Assembly (NCBI RefSeq): GCF_017921895.1
Contig: NZ_JAFIDN010000001.1
Coordinates: forward strand, 62,001 to 126,000
Source of the DNA: Natronogracilivirga saccharolytica
Lineage (GTDB): Bacteria > Bacteroidota > Rhodothermia > Balneolales > Natronogracilivirgulaceae
Reading direction: 5' to 3'
DNA length: 64,000 bases
Both the position numbers and the translations under genes were made by a program. Positions within the stretch are counted from its first letter, which is position 1; each line of letters opens with the position of its first letter. The notes under the pieces are model-generated. The model worked only from the letters and a program-made list of their open reading frames with translations, did not search any database and was not told the DNA's origin. This document shows, one piece after another, positions 44,667-54,400 of the stretch.

Positions 44667-47630
44667 TCAGTTCCGTTCCGGTATAATACTTCTTTCAAGC
44701 TCATCCATGTCCGGAATCTCAATATCCGGATTCCTTTGTGATGCCTGCTCCCAGAATTCTCTGGCAATTTCCCGTTGTCCAAGCAGATAGTTTATCGATC
44801 CTTTCAATGCAAGGCCGTAATCTGTCTCGTACAAATCAAGTGATCGCTGAATAAAATCAAGAGCTTTTTCAAGCTCCTGATCAACCGTTGCCTGCTGGGC
44901 TGCTGCAAAAAGCCTGAGCGCATTTGCGGCTCTTTCCGTCAGGCGCTGCAGCAGATCTTCACTGACAGGCATCTCATCAGGAGGCATTTCCGGCACTCTG
45001 TCAAAGAGCACGAAATTCATATCCTCAAGAATGTCGCCCTCTGCTGTGGCTTCAACTTCATAGCGCATTATTGCCGGATCGGAGTAAACATCCAGAAAAT
45101 CAAGCTGAGTAGAGTCAACCCATGATTCATATCTGCCAGGGGGAATTTCCATGGTGTAATAACTTCCGTCTGAAAAAGTGCGGACAGTTTTATCGAAGTC
45201 CCCGTCCAGCTGACGTATCCTTACCCTGACTCCTCCAAGTCCGTGGTCTTCCCCTCTTTGCTGCCGCAGAACCATGCCCTCGACAACACCGCTCATATAA
45301 AATGGAATATCCATGGGTTTGAACCTGTTGGGGTCGGCAATGAAAGAAAAGTCACCGACATATGGTACCAGAAATGGATCGGGAATGGCTCCTGTATTGA
45401 TCTCGACATTTTCCTTGTAGTATTGCTGCAGTTGCGTTACCCTGACAATTCCGTCATCATGAAGCCTTGTTCTTCCAGTCCTGTCCAGTCTCAGTGCATC
45501 CGCATGAATAAGTTCATCTCCTTCATCATAGGTTCCGCTGTTGTTGTGATCCACAAAAAACCGGAATGAAGCTGCGGCGCGGCCGACCTGTTGTCTGTTG
45601 TAGAATACCATCCGTTCATGGTAATCATCAAAGCCTACAGATCCGCGAAGACTTTGCCGCACGGAGGATGATCCTCGTGCCGTGCGGGCTGTTGTCGTTG
45701 AACGGGTACGGTTGAAGTCAAATGTGAGCCCGGCTTCAAAGATATTGTTCTGGCTGATCAGGTCTCTTCCGGCAGAAAACCGGAACCATCCGTTGGAAAG
45801 AACTCTCCTGGATACCTGAAAATCAATTCGTTCAAACTTGTCGCGGCTCAGACTGTAATCTAGCTGTGTCCTGAAGTATGTACCTCTGAACATACGGGGC
45901 GTGGTACGTGCCCGGCTTGCCGAATAGGTAACGGTGGAAGTCAAGCGGCCGTCTGTAGACAGCCGTTCGCTGCCGTCATACCGAAACGTGTCACGGTAGC
46001 CACTGCGTAGAGTCAATCTGCCGAACCGCACACCAAGTTCGGTTCTGATCCTGTTGTTGCTTCTGGATCCAAAGGCTTGTCTGTCGGCGTGCAACCTGAA
46101 ATTGAACGGAGTTCCTGAGAAGAGAAACGGAAGGAAGAGATTTGCCCGCGCGTCGTAGTCATAGCGCCCGACATTGTGGATGGCATCTTCGGTAGTAAAG
46201 TGAGTGTAGGTAATGTCCCAGCTGGCGGAGTTTGGATAGACAGCACTTGTTGAAATACGGTAAAGAGCGTCCGGAGCTATATCAATGCTGGTGAGATACT
46301 GATCGAAGAATCTTGCCGACAACCCGCCATATAAAAGAGGCCTGTTGTCATGAATTTCTGAGTAATAGTCCCCTCCGAGAGAAGCCGTCAGCCAGTTTGA
46401 GACCCCGTACGACATTTTTGCTGAAGCCATATCAGAATAGGATTGGGATCCCGGCAGAGGAGTCTCCAGACGCCCGGCACTTACGTTGTAATTGAACTCT
46501 CCCGGCGGAAGAAATGTAAACGGAATCTGAATTCGACGATCATCCTCACGTATTCTTCCATCCGGTTCATATACCATCAGCCGAACCTGGTTGCTGCCAT
46601 ATGTCATGGGAACTGTCAGATCATAAGTGCCCATTTCATCAACAATCTGATAATCAACAAGCCGGTTGTTAATGAAGAGTTCTACTTCAGAATCGGCTGG
46701 TGCTGTTCCGTGGAAAACAAAATCGTCCAGCATACGCCGTGGCATTATCGGCTGATTGGTGAGGTGAATGCCGCGGAATTGTCTGGATTGGAGTCCTTCC
46801 GAGTAATGCTGCCCAACGTAGAGCTGTGTAAGCCAGGGCTGATCATCAAATACATACCGCCATCTCATGTTACTTGTCGTCACACTGGATGTGGTTTCGG
46901 TCCAGACGCCGAACAAACCGCCCTGCAGATCGCCACCCAGCACCTCCATACCCAGAGCACCCGAATAATTGTAGTTGTTAGGCCTGTCGCTGATATTGGC
47001 AGTAAGTGAATAATCAAGAAAGCCGCCGCCAAGGAGACTCCTTCTTCGTTCAAACTCCTCTGAATAGAACTCCAGATATGGTATTCCAAGCTCCATTCTG
47101 GCCCGCTGCTCTCTTCTTTCAAATCGGCGAACCACCGGCATTGTTTCGGGAGACTGAAGGCGCAGGAAGAGGTTGCTCAGGTCAATCTGAAAATCCATGT
47201 TGAATATTTTTGAAAACAATTCCGGATCCATGTAAAAATCCATCTCATCAACAAACATCTCGTCTATTGAGAAGTTGAATGTTTCATCTTTTATGGATAC
47301 CCGGAATTGTGAAAAATCCAGGCGGAACTTCCTGTCTGGTTCCAGATAATGACCGGAAAGCAGAAGCTGCCCGGCATCTGTCTGATAATATATTCCCAGC
47401 AGATCGAACAGCTCAGAGACCGGCAGATATATCCGGTCTCTGTACATAATAGCAGTCACGACCTGTTCATCCACTCCCCTGTGTCGAAATGCAAGGAATA
47501 CTTCTTCCCGAACCGCCTCATCGGGTCCATTGTCAGCTGCGATAGCGGACAGCTTCAGGCTATGGTCTGGCGATCCCGGAAGGATCAGCAGCCACACCAT
47601 AATCGCTATAATGCAGACAACGAGTTTCAC
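44667..47630 (-). CDS. Usher-like outer membrane protein with C-terminal TPR
   Basis: 987 aa, starting at a GTG. A signal segment is followed by an N-terminal domain (about 40-165), then beta-strand-rich sequence. Residues 301-370 resemble the usher plug: FVFHGTAPADSEVELFINNR, then GTYDLTVPMTYGSNQVRLMV and YEPDGRI, as in FimD/PapC/TcfC-type ushers. Residues about 380-740 have alternating aromatic beta-barrel strands. About 780-880 is a carboxypeptidase-regulatory-like domain (GGVRVRIRQ.., ..FSDGSYYTMEIPPGRY). The last 90 residues are a TPR-like helical unit not found in classical ushers. It follows the chaperone gene by 258 bp. The overall architecture suggests the outer-membrane pore for the subunits encoded upstream. 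Confidence 0.75.
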   Translation of the reverse strand: MKLVVCIIAIMVWLLILPGSPDHSLKLSAIAADNGPDEAVREEVFLAFRHRGVDEQVVTAIMYRDRIYLPVSELFDLLGIYYQTDAGQLLLSGHYLEPDRKFRLDFSQFRVSIKDETFNFSIDEMFVDEMDFYMDPELFSKIFNMDFQIDLSNLFLRLQSPETMPVVRRFERREQRARMELGIPYLEFYSEEFERRRSLLGGGFLDYSLTANISDRPNNYNYSGALGMEVLGGDLQGGLFGVWTETTSSVTTSNMRWRYVFDDQPWLTQLYVGQHYSEGLQSRQFRGIHLTNQPIMPRRMLDDFVFHGTAPADSEVELFINNRLVDYQIVDEMGTYDLTVPMTYGSNQVRLMVYEPDGRIREDDRRIQIPFTFLPPGEFNYNVSAGRLETPLPGSQSYSDMASAKMSYGVSNWLTASLGGDYYSEIHDNRPLLYGGLSARFFDQYLTSIDIAPDALYRISTSAVYPNSASWDITYTHFTTEDAIHNVGRYDYDARANLFLPFLFSGTPFNFRLHADRQAFGSRSNNRIRTELGVRFGRLTLRSGYRDTFRYDGSERLSTDGRLTSTVTYSASRARTTPRMFRGTYFRTQLDYSLSRDKFERIDFQVSRRVLSNGWFRFSAGRDLISQNNIFEAGLTFDFNRTRSTTTARTARGSSSVRQSLRGSVGFDDYHERMVFYNRQQVGRAAASFRFFVDHNNSGTYDEGDELIHADALRLDRTGRTRLHDDGIVRVTQLQQYYKENVEINTGAIPDPFLVPYVGDFSFIADPNRFKPMDIPFYMSGVVEGMVLRQQRGEDHGLGGVRVRIRQLDGDFDKTVRTFSDGSYYTMEIPPGRYESWVDSTQLDFLDVYSDPAIMRYEVEATAEGDILEDMNFVLFDRVPEMPPDEMPVSEDLLQRLTERAANALRLFAAAQQATVDQELEKALDFIQRSLDLYETDYGLALKGSINYLLGQREIAREFWEQASQRNPDIEIPDMDELERSIIPERN

Positions 47631-47888
47631 GAATAAGTGTATTTAAATGGTTTACGGTAAAAAAGCAGATGACTGGATTTTTTTCATGCACAATCTCGAT
47701 ATATACTTCAAGTGAAAACAACATCCTGAAGATCAAACCTTTGTATGATAAAATCGCAATTAGTTTCATTAATAGCACCGGCATAAGTATTAGATTATTC
47801 CAAACAAACTGCCGCTTTTTCTTTTTTAAAAAACTGATTGCCGGCATGGTTTGTCATCTCTCAGCCGTATGAAAAAACAGGAAGAAAA
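47631..47888. other. Gap between the chaperone and usher-like genes
   Basis: 258 A/T-rich bases with no supported gene. No clear hairpin or promoter was recognised; it may hold an internal promoter for the usher-like gene. Confidence 0.3.
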
Positions 47889-48731
47889 TTACTCTGAAAT
47901 CCGGAATGAAACTGTTTCCGTCACCGGTGTTGTCTGGACAATATCACGCGAAGAAATGTCAGGTCTCTGAGATTCAAATCTGACTTCAGCACTGTATTCT
48001 CCTGAAGAAAATTCCGAAGTATCAAAAGCCATCCGGCGGATAACATCCATGTAAACCGTGGTTGATTTCCGGCGTTCATAGACTACTTCATCATCACTGT
48101 TGCGTACTGTAAGGAACATAGAACCAAGAAACGGGGAATTCCCGGTTCGGACAACTTCTGCTTCTATTTCTTTTTGATTCCCACTGTCTTTAACATCCAC
48201 TGCCTTGATCTCAACTCCGGTGTTTACATCACCATGCTTGTAAAACCCTGCAGTTACCTGTTCAAACCGAAAAGTGATTTGAGCCTGAACCCCGTCTGTT
48301 ACTTCATCATCAATATCCGGAACGGCAGGGTTAGACGCTGTTTTAATCCGTGTCCAGTAAGTTCCGTCAGCAATATCCTGAGGGGGTCTTACTGTCATGC
48401 GAACTGTTTGTCGCTCATCAGGTTCCAGTGTAAAACTTCTGGGGAATACACGTACCCAGTCTGCCATAGAATACTTTTCCCGGGCCTGTTCGTCATCATA
48501 GTTCATAAAACTTTGGCCATTCTCATCGGTATCAGGGTAACCAAACTGAAAAGAGAGTGAAACTTCCTGTGTTTGGCTCGAACCGTTAATGACAATAAAT
48601 GTTCCGAACCTGGAAGTATCGTCAATGAAAAGAGCTGTGGGAGCAATTGTAACCTGTGCCAGTGCATTGCCGGTTACAGCCATGAGTAAACCAATGAATG
48701 CAAGTGACAGAGTTTTAAAAAAGGTGGCCAT
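47889..48731 (-). CDS. PapD-like periplasmic fimbrial chaperone
   Basis: 280 aa, signal peptide 1-25. The N-terminal Ig-like domain has PTALFIDDTSRFGTFIVIN and the G1-strand-like block VRVFPRSFTLEPDERQTVRM, matching the PapD-type pattern (R/K at the P-strand, alternating hydrophobics before the LEPDERQTVRM turn). The second domain is less conserved (..KEIEAEVVRTGNSPFLGSMFLTV..). It would cap folding subunits and hand them to the usher. It is larger than classical PapD (about 225 aa) and lies downstream of a cluster of small subunit genes. Confidence 0.85.
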   Translation of the reverse strand: MATFFKTLSLAFIGLLMAVTGNALAQVTIAPTALFIDDTSRFGTFIVINGSSQTQEVSLSFQFGYPDTDENGQSFMNYDDEQAREKYSMADWVRVFPRSFTLEPDERQTVRMTVRPPQDIADGTYWTRIKTASNPAVPDIDDEVTDGVQAQITFRFEQVTAGFYKHGDVNTGVEIKAVDVKDSGNQKEIEAEVVRTGNSPFLGSMFLTVRNSDDEVVYERRKSTTVYMDVIRRMAFDTSEFSSGEYSAEVRFESQRPDISSRDIVQTTPVTETVSFRISE

Positions 48732-48870
48732 ACACTTAAGATGTTATAAATAGTTTCATGGTTGAAATCAGGTAAGCTTACTCCGGATATTATACCAAAA
48801 ATTGCACCGCTGATGTTAATGCTGCAAGGTAATTTAAAGTAAACGATGGCTTGAATAGTAAATATAAATA

Positions 48871-48904
48871 AAAAAGCGGCTAACCCACAGAGAGCAGCCG
48901 CTTT
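48871..48904 (-). terminator. Hairpin between the putative major subunit and the chaperone gene
   Basis: AAAGCGGCT (48873-48881) pairs with AGCCGCTTT (48896-48904) around a 14-nt loop; on the minus strand a T-rich run follows (complement of 48865-48875). It lies 25 bp after the stop of the 173-aa subunit gene. It probably ends most transcripts there and lets a fraction read on into the chaperone and usher genes. Confidence 0.75.
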
Positions 48905-48928
48905 CCAACATCTGTCTGAAAAATCAGA

Positions 48929-49450
48929 TCAAACATCCTGTTCAACTGTGATAACGATTTCTCCGGAATAGCTGCCTGATTCCTGGTTGGAAGGCGGATC
49001 AACTGTTCCCCCGAGAAATACATTAAGCTGCTGCTCGGCACCACCGCTTACCGGTGTTGTAACACCATCTACCGGGCTGAACATGTCACCGGTTGCCGGA
49101 TCATTTTCCGTATTGTAAATACCATCATTGGCTCCGAAGGAGATCGGCATGGTAGCGCCTGCATCCAGAGCGACCCCTGATATGCCCACAAGTTCCGTGG
49201 GGAGCGTGAATGTAAATGTCACATTTTCATCACCGGTGTCAATTACAAAACGTCCGGCCTGATTGTCTGACGGTTCAATGCTGGTTGAAGTACCCGCTGT
49301 AACGGTACCGAATTCCAGATTATCTACACCAAATACCGAAAAAGCCGACACCACATTGGCAGTAGCTTCTATATCTGCTGTTTCCTGGGCATGTACATTT
49401 GCCACTGTAACAGCAAAGAGCAGCATTATGGTAAGTATTCCTGATTTCAT
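48929..49450 (-). CDS. DUF4402-type small surface subunit, putative major pilin
   Basis: 173 aa, signal peptide 1-21 (..NVHAQE). The mature protein has the DUF4402 pattern: a short N-terminal strand (ADIEATANVVSAFSVFGVDNLEFG), Gly/Thr-rich beta strands, and the C-terminal ending GSYSGEIVITVEQDV shared in pattern with the four other subunits. The strong downstream hairpin suggests high expression, as for a major subunit. It precedes the chaperone and usher-like genes. No Cys pair is present. Confidence 0.8.
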   Translation of the reverse strand: MKSGILTIMLLFAVTVANVHAQETADIEATANVVSAFSVFGVDNLEFGTVTAGTSTSIEPSDNQAGRFVIDTGDENVTFTFTLPTELVGISGVALDAGATMPISFGANDGIYNTENDPATGDMFSPVDGVTTPVSGGAEQQLNVFLGGTVDPPSNQESGSYSGEIVITVEQDV

Positions 49451-49672
49451 AATTTATCTCATATGTTTGTGATATGACAATCATGCACGAGTACACAGGA
49501 TACCGGCCTGATTATCACTTTTTTTGATTGCTGTTTGTTTAAAAGTACATTCAATTCACCATCACTCCTAATTATTATTCATTAATGTTTTTACAATAAA
49601 AAAATTGGCATAAAGTTCTTAGAGCCCGTTTTAGTATTAATGATTTTTAATTTTATATAAGAGTATAACAGT

Positions 49673-50248
49673 TTATTCATATTCTACCGTCAGAAAGACA
49701 TCAGCATCGTATGATCCGGCAGGTATGTCGCCTACCTCGATCAGGCCGTATACATAGATATAAGCCGTAGCTGTTGCAGCGGTCCTGTCGGTCACTTGCT
49801 GTTCATCGGAATCTTCATAAATAGAAAACCTGATATTCGGATCAGGTAATGGCTCTGCATGATCGATATTATTCTCATTTCTGTTGGCCATCGAAACTTC
49901 CAGATCTACGGGAATTCTGAAGTCACCGTTCCCGTTGCTGAACTCGAGGTATTCCGGCAAATCCAGATTCAGCTCAACAACCATATCTCTGGGCCCGCTC
50001 ACGGAGAAAACTCCCATTTCCGAGTCACCAAGTGGTATACGAATGCTTCCCATATTCGGTACCACCTGTCCAAAACTCAGGGGTTGCATCATTTCAGCTA
50101 CAATTTCGGAATCCACGTCTAACGATAGGGTAATATATTGTGCTCTTGATGCCTCCGCCGACAGAACAGTAAAAAGCAGCATCAACACAGGAACTGTAAT
50201 CCTGGATGAAACCCGGTCCCGCAAAGACAATTCCGACTTAGATATCAT
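49673..50248 (-). CDS. DUF4402-like surface subunit
   Basis: 191 aa with an export signal ending near ..EASRAQ. Family-like start YITLSLDVDSEIVAEMMQPLSFGQVVP and C-terminus GSYDADVFLTVEYE. It overlaps the upstream subunit gene by 11 bp, showing coupled translation. Probably a minor subunit. Confidence 0.75.
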   Translation of the reverse strand: MISKSELSLRDRVSSRITVPVLMLLFTVLSAEASRAQYITLSLDVDSEIVAEMMQPLSFGQVVPNMGSIRIPLGDSEMGVFSVSGPRDMVVELNLDLPEYLEFSNGNGDFRIPVDLEVSMANRNENNIDHAEPLPDPNIRFSIYEDSDEQQVTDRTAATATAYIYVYGLIEVGDIPAGSYDADVFLTVEYE

Positions 50249-50876
50249 ATGTCACTTCCAGTGTGATTTGGGCTCTGTAATATCCCGGCAAGATCCCTGA
50301 AGGTATGCCGCTTCCATCTCCGAGAATACCTCCTATCAGCAAATATGCAGTTGATCTGGGAGGTTCATATCCTGAATGAGGGGGCGTTGGGGGCGGCCCC
50401 GGGGGACCACCGTCCCGTCTTCTTACGGGAAAGCGGGCCATGGTACCGGAAAACTGCTCCCGGGAACCGCTTAAACCTTCTCCCGTATTGGAATAAGCAA
50501 ATTTGAGCTGAAGCGGAATACGTTTTTGTGAGTCAGCCGTAACCACTCCATCCAGCCACAGGTATTCGGGATTCTCGACAACATTGACAAACACATCCAG
50601 ATAACTGACACCTTCGATGGCAACTATACCTGCTTCTCCACTATGCACATCAATAACTTCCTGAGCAGTCTGACCGGAAATGATCATTCCGAATTCAAGG
50701 TTTTGCTCGGCATAAAGATGAACGGAATAGCGCTCGTCGTCGGGAACAAATGATCCAAAATCCACCTCCTGACTATAAACGGATGTTGCGGCCAATCCCA
50801 GCTGAATTGCAAATGCAGCCAATGCCAGTCGCAGCAAATATACAATCCGGTTATTGTGTTTGTCGCTTAGTGACAT
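50238..50876 (-). CDS. DUF4402-like surface subunit with a Pro-rich insert
   Basis: 212 aa, signal segment to about residue 36 (..SVYSQ). The DUF4402-type strand NLEFGMIISGQ is near the start and the end is GYYRAQITLEVTYDI. Residues about 150-170 carry a Pro/Gly-rich loop (GGPPGPPPTPP) absent from the other subunits. Its start is 41 bp downstream of the previous subunit gene. A minor subunit or adaptor is inferred. Confidence 0.72.
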   Translation of the reverse strand: MSLSDKHNNRIVYLLRLALAAFAIQLGLAATSVYSQEVDFGSFVPDDERYSVHLYAEQNLEFGMIISGQTAQEVIDVHSGEAGIVAIEGVSYLDVFVNVVENPEYLWLDGVVTADSQKRIPLQLKFAYSNTGEGLSGSREQFSGTMARFPVRRRDGGPPGPPPTPPHSGYEPPRSTAYLLIGGILGDGSGIPSGILPGYYRAQITLEVTYDI

Positions 50877-50916
50877 AACAGAGTGGTAATTCTTTTTTCA
50901 AGTGGATACTGACTTC

Positions 50917-51474
50917 TCATGGGTACTCAATTTCCACGGTAAACATTCCTTCATAGCTGCCTCTTGAAGCATTTTCCAAATTAACTTCACCGCCGATCCA
51001 GAAATAATACTCACCATCTTCATTTAAAGAATACTGACGGTTTTCAAGGTCCAGCACTTCTGCCGATGCCTGGTCTTCGATCTCATTACCGGCAATGACA
51101 AACTCAAAAGTCACCTCTGCCCCGCCTTCCATGTGGCTAAGCGACTGTTCCCGGACGAAGCTGATCTGAACAAGTGCGTTGGGCTCCCCTTCTGCACGCA
51201 GCAGTCCGGATCGTGAATCAGTAACAGGGTCAATATTGACACGTCCCCTGCTTGCCAATTGCTGGTCCAGACTCATGTTTCTGAGGGTGGTGAGCTGAAC
51301 TTCAGTCGGTATGGCAATAGAAGCGGCAACATTGATTGTACCTGTTTTGACTCCGTTATTCCCATTGCCATTCTGTCCATACACCGGCTCTGTTGCAAGT
51401 ACAGAAAACATTGCCAGACACACTATGGCGCAGGCAAAAACTCTGGAGTTATATGTTACAGAAACAAGCTGCAT
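50917..51474 (-). CDS. DUF4402-like surface subunit
   Basis: 185 aa from the ATG at 51474; a TTG at 51480 would add two residues. The signal segment ends near ..VYGQ. The mature part has GTINVAASIAIPTEVQLTTL, a strand-rich middle and the shared C-terminal pattern GSYEGMFTVEIEYP. It starts 14 bp after the stop of the T9SS-tail beta-helix gene and belongs to the same transcription unit. Confidence 0.72.
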   Translation of the reverse strand: MQLVSVTYNSRVFACAIVCLAMFSVLATEPVYGQNGNGNNGVKTGTINVAASIAIPTEVQLTTLRNMSLDQQLASRGRVNIDPVTDSRSGLLRAEGEPNALVQISFVREQSLSHMEGGAEVTFEFVIAGNEIEDQASAEVLDLENRQYSLNEDGEYYFWIGGEVNLENASRGSYEGMFTVEIEYP

Positions 51475-51488
51475 TTTCAACCATGGAT

Positions 51489-54400
51489 TTATTTTACCAG
51501 CATCATTTTTCTGCTGCGAACCTCATTGCCGGCAACTAGCCGGTATATATATGTGCCGCTCGCCACTCGTCCGGCATCCCAGATAAGCTCATGCATTCCA
51601 CGTTCATACATGCCATCAGCCAGCACAGCAACTTTCCTGCCCATGACATCATAAATGACCAGGCGTACATGTGACTCTTCCCTGACGCCAAAAGTTATTG
51701 TGGTTGCCGGATTAAAGGGGTTGGGATAGTTCTGTTTCAGGGTAATGCCGTCAGGAACACTCTCCTCTGACTCCTCAGCCTTATTCAGCAATTGAATATC
51801 TATATAAAACCTGCTGTCATTCTTGCCTGCACTTCGTTTTAGCTGCAACGGCTTGCCCGGCCGGTTAACCTCTTTCATCACATCGGCAGTTCCGGCTGAA
51901 CCGCCTTTACGTATTTCAACTTGAGACCCGAGGTCTGCCTTTTTGGATTTCAGGTGCTGTGAAGACTCAAGGATGAAATCATAGGCGGACTGCTCTCTCA
52001 TGTTAACCCGTTCACCTGTTTTGCGATCAACCAGCCATACTGAATGGTTATCTGACAGGTTACCGGGAATGTTCCAGTAGAGTTTCGCTTCACCATTGAG
52101 CGGCATTCCTGAAGAAACACCAAAAGCATCAACCGGGATTTTTGCGGATTCCTCAAACTGGTCCGGCAGACTGTTCACAGACAACTGAGTGCCGTCACCA
52201 CGATAGGAGAACAAGGATACATGATCATCAGAAAGCGGAATGAGCCGGTAAGTGTCATACATATCTTTCCCGACAGATCCCAACCCGGAAAACATCAGCT
52301 GAGCCTGTGCCCTGCTATCCGACTCACTGTGCTCAAGCTGCAGATCCATAACTTCTGCTTCATTTTCAGACAATGATGATGACCCTTTATCTGAATTCTG
52401 TGCCAATGCACCGGGTGGTACCTGCTTGCCCAAAAACCTGCCTCCGGTAGTTTTGGCATCTGCCGAAACCTTCAGTTCCGCATCCTCTGATTCCGCCTTG
52501 ACCCAGAAGGCCTGAAACGGAGCTATTTTACCCTTTTCCAGCTCCGAAAACGTTGCAGATCCGTCACCTGAACCGCCGCCTGATCCGGTATTGCCGGTGA
52601 TGCCATTCCAGTAGCGATATTCACCCCGCCCGTTATTTCCGGAAGGATCCCAAATGTAAACGGCCCGATGCATATCGTTTTTTACCCAGCCGTCAGCGTC
52701 CCAGTCCAGTGTTGCACCAAATGGATTGCCTATCAGGTTCCAGCCCTGATCATCCGAATTCATTTTTCTTGCCGTGTAACTGACATCAAACTCAAAATAA
52801 TTATCATCATCACCGAACGGACTGTCAAACGGCTCGTTTTCCTGTCCGGATGCAGATATTTCGAACGGGAGCTTGTCATCTCTCTCAGACCCGACACCAT
52901 CGCCGGACAACCCTCCGGCACCATCAAATACGTATACAAAATATCCCCTGCCCGGAACCAGTTTATCCTGCTCGCTGTGCAGGGTTCGCCATCCCATATT
53001 GGTGGTTACGGTATCTCCGGGTGTATCTTCTTTGAAGTACAGGATATTGGGCATCTGGTCTGGGTAGTCTGATCCCGCAAAACCTTGTGTTACAATTCGC
53101 TTTCCGTTGTCTTCAAAATCAGGACCCCGGGTGAAGTCACTGAATTCGGTTTCAACAGGCGATGATACCAGCCGCCATCCTTTGCTGCCTGATATATTTC
53201 TGAGAAAGCGAAGAGAACCTGCGTTCTTGTCAGGAATGGTTTTGTCATTGGCGACGAGATTGTTGCCGGAACGGATCGTCAGCACGCCCTCAAGAAGCAG
53301 GAGGTTTTCGGTAGTTACAAGATCCGATGTGACTTCAACACCCTGAGGATTGTCGATGGTAAAAGTGGCCGTATATACAGGCAGACCTGATCCCGTTTCC
53401 TGGGGAACTTGCCCGTTATAGACGTAGTGGGCCCGGGTGCTGAATGATCGCGCTGCCATCCTGACGGCACCGGCATTTTCCGATAATGTAATGCCATCGC
53501 CGGAGCCGATTTTCAGTTTTCCTCCCGCTTCAAGCACAAAACTTCCCGATCCTTTGAGATAGTGTATACCGGTTTCAAGCGCACCGGTGTTTTTTAAAGA
53601 TATCCGCTGGTCGTTTTCTACATTATCCTCCAGCCGGATGACATGATCTGCGGCAATTTCAACTTTGTCATTGCGCTGCGGCGGTGTGTCAGCCGGATCC
53701 CCTTCATGCGAGGCATCGAGCGTCCAGGAGTCAGCTGACTGCCATTTCCCGCTTTGCCGGCTGTAGTAAACTACAATTTCAATTCCCGGGAATTCATATG
53801 CTCCCATATCTACTACCGCCTCGCCGTCGTCCGTACCGTCCTGAATCCGGATATTTCCGTCGAGATCCCTGGTGATGTGTTCAGCAATGCCGCCGCTTTC
53901 AAACGGTTCATTGATACCGGAGTCGATTACCGGTGCCCCCTCAGTCAGACGATAGTTGCCGTCCGAGTTTGGGGTATTATCGGCAAGCGGATCAATATGC
54001 TGCATAAAAATATCTGACGCCGAGATCCCCATTTTGGGATTGGTGGAAAAAATTGTAGCACCGTCCCTTGAAACAGATGCTGAATAAGCAGAATAATCAA
54101 CAATCATTTTGGTCAGCGGGCCCTTGGCAATCAGATCGTGATCACCATCTTCCGCTTTATTTCCAAGTATGATGGAGTTCAGGATCTTAAGTTCTCCTTT
54201 GTCGGTTCCTGATTCTGAACCGGTGACATGGATCAGCCCGCCGGCATCACCGCTTGAATAGTTGCCGGAAACAGTCACGTTGATCAGTGTGGCCTGAAGC
54301 CCGTCAGCAATATCAGAAAACCGGGCACCGCCACCACTTGCATCCGATCCGCTGAGTTTGTTTCCGGTTATCAGGCCGTTGACCATCAGAAGCTCAGATT

